Source: a virus. Taken from it: a stretch of 64,000 nt of DNA. Position 1 is the first letter of the stretch; the number at the start of each line of letters is the position of its first letter. Both the position numbers and the translations under genes were made by a program. Below, one piece after another: positions 59,041-64,000 of the stretch. The notes under the pieces are model-generated. The model saw only the letters and a list, made by a program, of their open reading frames with translations, was not told where the DNA came from and made no database searches. The stretch is from positions 291,621 to 355,620 of the IMG/VR virus record IMGVR_UViG_3300034072_000926; one strand, 5' to 3'.

Positions 59041-59361
59041 ATGGACAGGAAAGATAATCGCACCGCGCTTCGTGAATCTATGGACCAGCTCGATGAGCTC
59101 ATGGGATTCAAGTCACCACTCTCATTTGGTAAGAAGACAGAACCATCTGATACTGAAGTAGAAGTTGCAAAGGATCGTCGTCTTGCCGCGGCAACAAGTC
59201 GAGCAAACGATGAAAAGAAAAGCTACGGATTCCTCCGTAGCCTTAAGTCCAAGGTCTTTGGTAAGAAAGAAGTCGAGCAGGAACCAGAGTTCAAGCATGA
59301 ACCAAGGTCGTTCGATGATCGCCTAGCTGATCTTAAGAATAGGGCGAACAAGGGAGTATGA
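59041..59361 (+). CDS. hypothetical late protein, 106 aa
   Basis: The only plus-strand gene right of 47.6 kb. Highly charged, helical and low in hydrophobics (RESMDQLDELMG; DDRLADLKNRANKGV), with a basic middle (FLRSLKSKVFGKK). ATG 59041 is chosen because of the late box; in-frame ATGs at 59035 and 59008 exist. It resembles small prohead-core or internal head proteins in composition only. Confidence 0.68.
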   Translation: MDRKDNRTALRESMDQLDELMGFKSPLSFGKKTEPSDTEVEVAKDRRLAAATSRANDEKKSYGFLRSLKSKVFGKKEVEQEPEFKHEPRSFDDRLADLKNRANKGV

Positions 59362-59374
59362 TTCCCTTTAACCT

Positions 59375-59578
59375 TCACTCTTTCTTATTCTGGATCGCTT
59401 CCCGAATGTCATCCAGGTAACCCACAATAATCAGCAGGATGCCGACCATTAGCGACGGCGAGAATTCAAGGACAGCCTTGATGGACTGCTCAGTATTGAG
59501 TTGGTGAAGAACCAACGTGACGAGTATGATGTAAAGGAAGCCGAATACTCGACTGATTTGAGCCGCCCAACTAATCAT
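59375..59578 (-). CDS. small membrane protein, 67 aa
   Basis: Two hydrophobic segments (FGFLYIILVTLVLH and LMVGILLIIVGYL) and a charged C-terminus (DDIREAIQNKKE). Overlaps the next membrane-protein gene by 8 bp. Confidence 0.72.
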   Translation of the reverse strand: MISWAAQISRVFGFLYIILVTLVLHQLNTEQSIKAVLEFSPSLMVGILLIIVGYLDDIREAIQNKKE

Positions 59579-59915
59579 TATATTTCCTCTTCAGGACTTC
59601 GAGCAATGCTCGCTCACGCCGTTCGATTTCCTTCGGCGTCTTCATCGTTCGTTCCTGTGGGATTGCCATGAGGAACAGAAACAGCCAGAGAATGATCGCA
59701 ACAATAGGCATGGCATAAAATGCCGTGTCGTGTGCTGCCTGATAGTCCGCAATAGCCTGAGGTGTTGCCTTGGGCCCTGGTTCGATCAAGAGAACCTTGA
59801 CCATTGCCCAACTCATAAGCGGAGTAACAGGGACGATAAAGAGCAGCCATCGCCAGAACTTCCATGCCCTCTTGACGCATTCGCCCCAGCTTGGAACATC
59901 ATCGGGGCGGCTCAT
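59571..59915 (-). CDS. membrane protein, 114 aa
   Basis: Two membrane helices (WRWLLFIVPVTPLMSWAMV and FYAMPIVAIILWLFLFLMAI) flank a soluble 30-residue loop; the basic C-terminus (ERRERALLEVLKRKYND) is likely cytoplasmic. Coupled to both neighbours by overlaps. Confidence 0.75.
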   Translation of the reverse strand: MSRPDDVPSWGECVKRAWKFWRWLLFIVPVTPLMSWAMVKVLLIEPGPKATPQAIADYQAAHDTAFYAMPIVAIILWLFLFLMAIPQERTMKTPKEIERRERALLEVLKRKYND

Positions 59916-60127
59916 AGCTTGAATCCCATCCTTGCCATCACGGCCATTGGATTCTCGGCAGGGAACCAGTCGATTCCAGTGTTGCCGGCGGCTTTTTCCA
60001 CGGCATTGCGACGTTTTGCCTCGGCAACCGCTTCCTCTTCAGTCAAGTCGACCGCGTTGGAAGTGAAACTGGTGCCGTTATTCTTGGCAACATCGACGCC
60101 GGACATTACGATCCAGTCCTTGTTCAT
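59912..60127 (-). CDS. small hypothetical protein, 71 aa
   Basis: ATG 60127 (MNKDWIVMSGVD) overlaps the upstream TGA; the 17-codon extension before it is not supported. An alpha/beta protein with helix TEEEAVAEAKRRNAV. Not recognised. Confidence 0.68.
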   Translation of the reverse strand: MNKDWIVMSGVDVAKNNGTSFTSNAVDLTEEEAVAEAKRRNAVEKAAGNTGIDWFPAENPMAVMARMGFKL

Positions 60128-60309
60128 CAGTTCTTCTCCCTGATCTCTTCCTCGGTCAACGGTGCCTCGGCAAGACACTGAAGCGCACGATGCAGATCGC
60201 CTGCCATGCTCATCGGATTCTGCGCAGGGTCTCGTTTGAGCGCAGCGCGAATATAAGCCGCTGCGCTCTCGAGGCTATCCTGGCTAACGGTGATCTGCCG
60301 TTCAACCAT
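60127..60309 (-). CDS. small helical hypothetical protein, 60 aa
   Basis: A helical protein (LESAAAYIRAALKRD, MAGDLHRALQCLAEA), overlapping the WGR-like gene by 8 bp. Not recognised. Confidence 0.68.
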   Translation of the reverse strand: MVERQITVSQDSLESAAAYIRAALKRDPAQNPMSMAGDLHRALQCLAEAPLTEEEIREKN

Positions 60310-60670
60310 GACTGGGCATCACGGTGTCGGCGAGCTTGGCGAAGACCAGCTGCTTCTGGAAGCTCTTGGTGAAGTTGGGATAGATCTTTTCGATCTCGGG
60401 ATACTGGTCGTCCTGATGATCACAGGAAACACGAGCATATCCGCGCTTGCGGATCTTGTCGAGAGCCTTGTCGCTCAGTTCATCGTCAGCATACCGACCC
60501 TCGTGGATCTGGAATCGGAGGAACTTCTTCTCGTCCGATTCAGCACGTCGACCCCAGAAACTATAGAGTCGACCCTCGACCTCACCATAGCCCCAGATCT
60601 TGTCCGAGCCACGCTTGCCGGCTTTTTCGTCCTTGCACCAGAGGTAGGCGCGAATGGTAAACTTTGCCAT
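60302..60670 (-). CDS. WGR-like domain protein, 122 aa
   Basis: Residues 20-90 match the WGR fold, known from PARPs and bacterial MolR-like proteins: DKIWGYGEVEGRLYSFWGRR, a FLRFQIH strand, then KALDKIRKRGYARV, the K-x-x-K-x-G-Y end. WGR domains bind DNA or nucleotides. A single-domain WGR protein could act on host DNA-repair or NAD signalling, which is inference only. It has its own early promoter. Confidence 0.7.
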   Translation of the reverse strand: MAKFTIRAYLWCKDEKAGKRGSDKIWGYGEVEGRLYSFWGRRAESDEKKFLRFQIHEGRYADDELSDKALDKIRKRGYARVSCDHQDDQYPEIEKIYPNFTKSFQKQLVFAKLADTVMPSHG

Positions 60671-60693
60671 AAACGATCTCCTTTACCGCGCCA

Positions 60694-60721
60694 GTATAGC
60701 AGAATAAAGGAGACAGTCTAC
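60694..60721 (-). promoter_or_regulatory. sigma70-like early promoter
   Basis: On the minus strand TAGACT (60721-60716), 16-nt spacer ending TTCTGC, TATACT (60699-60694). Drives the WGR-like gene, which has a GGAGA ribosome site. Confidence 0.75.
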
Positions 60722-60727
60722 CACTTT

Positions 60728-61027
60728 TTAGGCATCTTTCAATTCTGCCTTTGCTGCGCGGATTGCAGAAACAATGTCGAGGCCAGCGGCTTTATGCTTC
60801 TTGACCAGTTCGGTCAACTTCTGCGCGGCTTCGGGATCGTGAGGTTCGAACTCCCGATACTCAACATTATGTTCATGTGCCCAGAGGCGACCGTGTTCCT
60901 CTGCATAGAGCAGCACAGAGAAGCTCGTATAGTAGGCTTCGCGGTCACCGCCGTCTGGGCCTGGGAAATACATGGTAGGGAGATAGCCGCCTGCAGTCTC
61001 TTCGATCTTCACAAATGCCTTGCACAT
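60728..61027 (-). CDS. hypothetical protein, 99 aa
   Basis: Small acidic protein with Gly/Pro-rich N-terminus (GGYLPTMYFPGPDGGDREAY) and a C-terminal helix (KHKAAGLDIVSAIRAAKAEL). Monocistronic behind its own promoter. Not recognised. Confidence 0.75.
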   Translation of the reverse strand: MCKAFVKIEETAGGYLPTMYFPGPDGGDREAYYTSFSVLLYAEEHGRLWAHEHNVEYREFEPHDPEAAQKLTELVKKHKAAGLDIVSAIRAAKAELKDA

Positions 61028-61054
61028 CTTTGATCTCCCGTTGTCTACCTACCC

Positions 61055-61082
61055 ACTTTAGCAGAATAGGTGACAACGTCAA
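61055..61082 (-). promoter_or_regulatory. sigma70-like early promoter
   Basis: On the minus strand TTGACG (61082-61077), 16-nt spacer ending TATTCTGC, TAAAGT (61060-61055). Confidence 0.78.
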
Positions 61083-61088
61083 CCACTT

Positions 61089-61277
61089 TTATTGCAAGTC
61101 ATTCATTTGCTGTTCGAGGGCAACGGCAGATGCTTCGAACTTGACTGCGAGTCGCTGGTCAGCGGCAATGCGCCAGTCACCGGGTTGATGGAGTTTCGCT
61201 TCCAGAATATGGAACGCAGCTTGGCGACGAAAGTTTGCGATGGCGGTTTCGAACTGTTCTCGAGTTGCGTGGGCCAT
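61089..61277 (-). CDS. small helical protein, 62 aa, nested in a longer overlapping gene
   Basis: A helical protein (REQFETAIANFRRQAAFHILE; KFEASAVALEQQMN). It has its own promoter and an AGGAGG site 7 nt before ATG 61277, so it is real. Almost all of it (61103-61277) also lies within the 3' part of the overlapping gene below, in another frame. Confidence 0.75.
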   Translation of the reverse strand: MAHATREQFETAIANFRRQAAFHILEAKLHQPGDWRIAADQRLAVKFEASAVALEQQMNDLQ

Positions 61278-61783
61278 ATCGTTTCCTCCTGCTGTTGTGC
61301 ATCCACTTTACAGGAAACTGGATCCGTGTCAACAGAATAGGTGAGATCCAGGGCGATAAGATCGTTGAGATCATAGAAGCAGAACGACTGACCCGGTTTA
61401 TCGGGGAAGGATACTTGGAAACAGGGCGTGTCATTCTTCCCCTGAGATCCAATCCAACGCTGACGTTCCTCCCATCCAAGTGTTGTGTGCTCATAGGGAA
61501 TTGGAAACTCGTCCTTAGGCGCACGATCAAAGAAGATGACGCTCTTGATCATCCCTACCTTACCCTTGTGTAGCCAAGACCAATGTTTGTGCTGCTCGCT
61601 TACAACGACATAGGCACCGACAACCAAACCCTCAAGGGCTGCTCGACCGCGATCATTGATCTCAACGTCGTAGAGATTGCGGGTCACGTGATTGCCAAGA
61701 CCCGCGACATCATTTGTGAAACGATGTTTGCCAGTCTTCTGAATCTGCATGAGAAGCGAGATTTGGTCCGGAGATAGTGTCAT
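61103..61783 (-). CDS. hypothetical protein, 226 aa, with read-through C-terminus
   Basis: Residues 1-155 look genuine: helical N-terminus (LSPDQISLLMQIQKTGKH), then a beta domain (LVVGAYVVVSEQHKHWSWLH; CFQVSFPDKPGQSFCFYDL). The remaining 70 residues read through the promoter, ribosome site and most of the 62-residue gene in another frame and are Ser/Pro/Gln-rich (QQQEETIWPTQLENSSKPPS). The original stop was probably near 61320 and has been lost. Coupled to the upstream gene by ATGA. Confidence 0.68.
   Translation of the reverse strand: MTLSPDQISLLMQIQKTGKHRFTNDVAGLGNHVTRNLYDVEINDRGRAALEGLVVGAYVVVSEQHKHWSWLHKGKVGMIKSVIFFDRAPKDEFPIPYEHTTLGWEERQRWIGSQGKNDTPCFQVSFPDKPGQSFCFYDLNDLIALDLTYSVDTDPVSCKVDAQQQEETIWPTQLENSSKPPSQTFVAKLRSIFWKRNSINPVTGALPLTSDSQSSSKHLPLPSNSK
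61305..61332 (-). promoter_or_regulatory. sigma70-like early promoter inside a coding frame
   Basis: On the minus strand TTGACA (61332-61327), 16-nt spacer, TAAAGT (61310-61305). It drives the 62-residue gene and lies within the open frame of 61103-61783. Confidence 0.78.
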
Positions 61784-62088
61784 GTCATATCACTCTTGCT
61801 GATCTTCTTGGGTTCGGCTTTCTTGTTCTGATACTGGAATTCTCCAGAGCCGTCAAGATGCTCAGTCTTCGAACCATCATCCCAGGTCGTGTAAACCATT
61901 CCAGTCGAGGCAACCTTTCGGCTCACCACAAAACGAATGTTCGTCCACTCGTTTGCAGTCAAGTGAGCCTTAGCTTCTTCCTTCGACTTGTAGGGAACGC
62001 CCTGTTTGTCCTGGACGCGACCCACAATCATATGTTCGCCGCCAGCTTTACTCTTAGCCAGAACCCTGATTATTTCTTTTTCTTCCAT
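61780..62088 (-). CDS. hypothetical protein, 102 aa
   Basis: A basic alpha/beta protein (IIRVLAKSKAGGEHMIVGRV; helix SKEEAKAHLTANEW; IRFVVSRKVAS) ending in Lys-rich KKAEPKKISKSD. Its start overlaps the upstream 55-residue gene by 19 bp. Confidence 0.73.
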   Translation of the reverse strand: MEEKEIIRVLAKSKAGGEHMIVGRVQDKQGVPYKSKEEAKAHLTANEWTNIRFVVSRKVASTGMVYTTWDDGSKTEHLDGSGEFQYQNKKAEPKKISKSDMT

Positions 62089-62237
62089 GCGTCACCGTGA
62101 ATTGGATGTTCCCACCAAGGGCCTTCGTGATACCAAGTGAAAGGCTTCTTGCTCTGCTCGAGAATCTCTTCTACTCGCTTGGAACGTCTCGGCCAAATGC
62201 CGAAGATACTCATGAAGCCTTCCCAGAATTCTTTCAC
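62070..62237 (-). CDS. small hypothetical protein, 55 aa
   Basis: A Trp-rich short protein (KEFWEGFMSIFGIWPRRSKR; FTWYHEGPWWEHPIHGD) ending in WKKKK. It begins at GTG 62237 with a GTGA overlap to the previous stop and fills what would otherwise be a gap, so I consider it real. Confidence 0.65.
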   Translation of the reverse strand: MKEFWEGFMSIFGIWPRRSKRVEEILEQSKKPFTWYHEGPWWEHPIHGDAWKKKK

Positions 62238-62458
62238 CTTGCGAGTTCCTGAGCCAGTTCCTCAGCGGTCATGCCGCTGTCATAGTCCAGACCAAGCTGA
62301 CGCAAAGTGCGATTGTGGAGACGCATCGCTGCATCATCCTGCCCCAGTCCGGTCAGCTCTGCGATTCGATCCATTGCGAGAACGCGCCACTTTGTGAACG
62401 TGGTCTCGGCTTTGCCTTGTCCGTAGGTATTGGATTCCTTGGATTCCCAGATGTTCAT
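62234..62458 (-). CDS. small helical hypothetical protein, 74 aa
   Basis: Helical (KWRVLAMDRIAELTGLG, LHNRTLRQLGLDYDSGM, AEELAQELAR). ATGA/GTGA overlaps on both sides. Possibly a small regulator; not recognised. Confidence 0.7.
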   Translation of the reverse strand: MNIWESKESNTYGQGKAETTFTKWRVLAMDRIAELTGLGQDDAAMRLHNRTLRQLGLDYDSGMTAEELAQELAR

Positions 62459-62727
62459 CGTTTCCTCCTCTTTCCGAATAGCTTGTCGAACGGTCCGTCC
62501 ATCCCAAAGGGGTTCTCGAACTTCTCCTCAAACTTTCCAAACGGATCGTTCTCGGCCTCTTCTTCGAGAATACGGATTCGTTCCTTCAAACGAGCATTGT
62601 CCTCTCGCACCCTCTGAACGTCAACGAGCGCATGATAGACTGCGGTAAGCCAAGCGCGCTTGACCTCGACTTTCTTGGCCTGATCGCCCGATATGGCTGC
62701 TCTCAGGGCGGTTAGGTCGACTTTCAT
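62455..62727 (-). CDS. coiled-coil hypothetical protein, 90 aa
   Basis: ATG 62727 (MKVDLTALRAAISG) overlaps the upstream stop. A helix with a strong heptad stretch (VQRVREDNARLKERIRILEEE) is followed by a Phe/Gly/Asp-rich tail ending in LFGKRRKR. Confidence 0.7.
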   Translation of the reverse strand: MKVDLTALRAAISGDQAKKVEVKRAWLTAVYHALVDVQRVREDNARLKERIRILEEEAENDPFGKFEEKFENPFGMDGPFDKLFGKRRKR

Positions 62728-62882
62728 TTGATCTTCCTTCCCATGAGGAACATATGGACCAACATAGCTATCATACAAGCAAGAATCGCAAATACAAAGA
62801 AGCCTTCCATCGGGCCGATTTCCTTGTCACGGCGACGATGATAAGGATTAGAAGAGATTGCGACTATGGAGACCGGATTCAT
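62724..62882 (-). CDS. small membrane protein, 52 aa
   Basis: A basic N-terminus (YHRRRDKEIG) and one membrane helix (MEGFFVFAILACMIAMLVHM) ending GRKIK. ATGA overlaps on both sides. Confidence 0.7.
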   Translation of the reverse strand: MNPVSIVAISSNPYHRRRDKEIGPMEGFFVFAILACMIAMLVHMFLMGRKIK

Positions 62883-63019
62883 TTGATCTTCGCTGCCTGA
62901 TATTCGGGAGACTTTGGACCAAAGGTCTCATAGGTGTATTGCACCCAATCGTCCATGAAATCCTGTTCATCAGTCTCGCACTCTGGCATGCGGTCGTCAG
63001 TCGATTGTTCGGTCGCCAT
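62879..63019 (-). CDS. small acidic protein, 46 aa
   Basis: From ATG 63019 (MATEQSTDDRMPECETDEQD), overlapping the MazG-like gene by 23 bp. The open frame upstream of 63019 is antisense-like and not part of the gene. Not recognised. Confidence 0.6.
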   Translation of the reverse strand: MATEQSTDDRMPECETDEQDFMDDWVQYTYETFGPKSPEYQAAKIK

Positions 63020-63323
63020 CAACGCTATCCTTATACCGGCGGGCCCACTTCTCACACTTGGCGAGCAGAATGCTGTTGATCTGTTCGTCCGTTGTCTCGG
63101 GCGCATGAAGGAAAATGATATCGAGAGCGCAAGCGATGACGTCAATGGCTTCACCCACGACACCATCCTTGCCTTCCTCGCCGCCTGCTCTAACGATTGC
63201 GATTTCCTCATTGAGTTCACGCAATTCATCCGAGGTGTGGCGACTTGCATCCTCGAGTTGGCGTCCATTCTCAATAAGAAATGAGAAGTGACGCACGATG
63301 TCGATGGGGTTCTGTGTATCCAT
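62997..63323 (-). CDS. second MazG-like nucleotide pyrophosphohydrolase
   Basis: A 108-residue helical protein with ELNEEIAIVRAGGEEG and, after a short loop, VVGEAIDVIACALDIIF; the paired E-x-x-E/E-x-x-D pattern matches short MazG-like NTP pyrophosphohydrolases. It shows little similarity to the mazG at 5973-6377 and belongs to a different subgroup. First gene of an eight-gene overlapping chain with a leaderless promoter. Confidence 0.72.
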   Translation of the reverse strand: MDTQNPIDIVRHFSFLIENGRQLEDASRHTSDELRELNEEIAIVRAGGEEGKDGVVGEAIDVIACALDIIFLHAPETTDEQINSILLAKCEKWARRYKDSVDGDRTID

Positions 63324-63329
63324 ATCCTA

Positions 63330-63357
63330 CCTTTAGCAGAATGTGGTTAGACGTCAA
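63330..63357 (-). promoter_or_regulatory. sigma70-like early promoter, leaderless
   Basis: On the minus strand TTGACG (63357-63352), 16-nt spacer ending ATTCTGC, TAAAGG (63335-63330), then 6 nt to ATG 63323. Confidence 0.75.
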
Positions 63358-63363
63358 CCAGTT

Positions 63364-63780
63364 TTATGCCTCGGTCTTGAACTGCGAATGGCGCTGCACA
63401 TCAGTGTAGGCCCAGGTGCGGGGAGGGATGCCGCCGTTCTCAGCGACCATGCCGGCGATCCAGGGGTGGACCAGACCGTTCATCCGACAACGGAGATACA
63501 TGAAGGGGAAGTATTCATCCCCGATGTTGACCTCGCGGGGATAGAAAGCACGGAGGGCCTGGGCAGCACCATAGTAGGTCTGCGCGATGTAGTGCATCCG
63601 GTGGTTAGCGCCGTGGACGACCTTCTCGCCGTCCTCATTCTCGTGAGGGAGATCGACCATGGAGTTCAGCGCATCAATGGCCTTCCAGACCAGATCCTCG
63701 AAGACCCGGTGCGAAGCCTGGCTATCGTCGAAGATCTTGATCTGTGCGTTGGTCGCGGGGTAGTTTCCGATCTTGGCCAT
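63364..63780 (-). CDS. hypothetical protein, 138 aa
   Basis: A mostly helical protein with several His (EKVVHGANHRMHYIAQTYYG) and a Pro/aromatic C-terminus (NGGIPPRTWAYTDVQRHSQF). Own promoter and AGGAGA ribosome site. Not recognised. Confidence 0.77.
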   Translation of the reverse strand: MAKIGNYPATNAQIKIFDDSQASHRVFEDLVWKAIDALNSMVDLPHENEDGEKVVHGANHRMHYIAQTYYGAAQALRAFYPREVNIGDEYFPFMYLRCRMNGLVHPWIAGMVAENGGIPPRTWAYTDVQRHSQFKTEA

Positions 63781-63806
63781 TTGCTGTCTCCTGTTCCGTT
63801 ATCGCT

Positions 63807-63834
63807 GTAATAACAGAACAGGAGAGCAAATCAA
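63807..63834 (-). promoter_or_regulatory. sigma70-like early promoter
   Basis: On the minus strand TTGATT (63834-63829), 16-nt spacer ending GTTCTGT, TATTAC (63812-63807). It overlaps the stop codon of the gene entering from the right edge. Confidence 0.7.
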
Positions 63835-64000
63835 CCAGAAATTGAAGAAAAACGCCCTGATTCGATGTCATTGAAAAGATTTTCAATGATCTGTTTGGCC
63901 GAAGTCAAATCGAGTGGTTGGATCGTTTGCACTTTTGCCGGAATGAGGCTCCGTGCAATGTTTAGCTGATTTCCGATATAGAGACCAACGATAAGCGAAT
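63831..64000 (-). CDS. C-terminal end of a gene cut by the window edge
   Basis: The last 55 codons are visible (LIVGLYIGNQLNIARSLIPA, then SAKQIIENLFNDIESGRFSS) and end at TGA 63831. Too little to identify. Confidence 0.6.
   Translation of the reverse strand, partial: SLIVGLYIGNQLNIARSLIPAKVQTIQPLDLTSAKQIIENLFNDIESGRFSSISG

Noticed and set aside
63020-63274. 85-codon N-terminal extension of the 62879-63019 gene
   Set aside because: It is out of frame over the MazG-like gene, has shadow-like composition (Ser/Arg-rich) and no ribosome site.
1-64000. tRNA genes expected beside a phage synthetase
   Set aside because: I looked through the non-coding gaps over 100 bp for cloverleaf-like sequence and T-loop words and found none; a covariance search would be needed to exclude degenerate ones.

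Overview
This window looks like about 64 kb of a large T4-superfamily myovirus genome, with many tightly packed genes and no bacterial core operons. The T4 signs are a gp44-type clamp-loader ATPase, a phage dCMP deaminase, a GroES-like head-assembly cochaperone, MazG-type pyrophosphatases, a small DnaE/PolIII-alpha-like protein, long blocks of tail-fibre and adhesin genes, and late-promoter boxes (TATAAATA, AATAAATA, CTAAATA) just upstream of structural genes. Early-type genes carry sigma70-like promoters (TTGACA, mostly a 16-nt spacer, often TGn before the -10). The host is probably a proteobacterium; the alphaproteobacterial flavour is a guess. I found no tRNA, integrase, transposase or CRISPR.

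Layout. 1-6.4 kb (minus): HAD nucleotidase (cut by the edge), dCMP deaminase, clamp loader, three small paralogs of the family below, GroES-like protein, DnaE-like fragment, MazG. 6.4-18.9 kb (minus): tail-fibre and adhesin genes with lectin, cadherin-like, collagen-like and repeat modules. 19.3-28.2 kb (plus) and 28.1-33.6 kb (minus): two converging cassettes made almost wholly of one extremely expanded family of small proteins, interrupted by an M15 peptidase. 33.6-34.1 kb: a non-coding region with ACTATAG repeats, bounded by a perfect 15-bp inverted repeat. 34.6-41.8 kb (minus) and 41.9-47.5 kb (plus): a second tail-fibre block with divergent late promoters and a duplicated two-gene module. 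47.6-50.6 kb (minus): a secreted TPM-domain protein leading an operon of six more family members. 50.6-64 kb (minus, one plus gene): small early genes in ATGA-overlapping chains, including a glutamyl-tRNA synthetase, a YciA-type acyl-CoA thioesterase, a WGR-like protein and a second MazG-like protein.

Most striking is the small-protein family, here called the W-FKLW family. About 50 members of roughly 62-211 residues share a helix motif with x-x-W-(L/F/C/I) in the middle and a C-terminal F-x-(D/N)-x-x-x-A-(M/L)-x-F-K-L-x-(W/F), often ending in Gly-Gly. They are highly divergent, lie head-to-tail with 4-bp overlaps, and fill about 13 kb in one stretch plus two satellite clusters. Several transcription units appear to start leaderless, with exactly 6 nt between the -10 hexamer and ATG. 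Function is unknown; a rapidly diversifying set of host-interaction or anti-defence proteins is one hypothesis.
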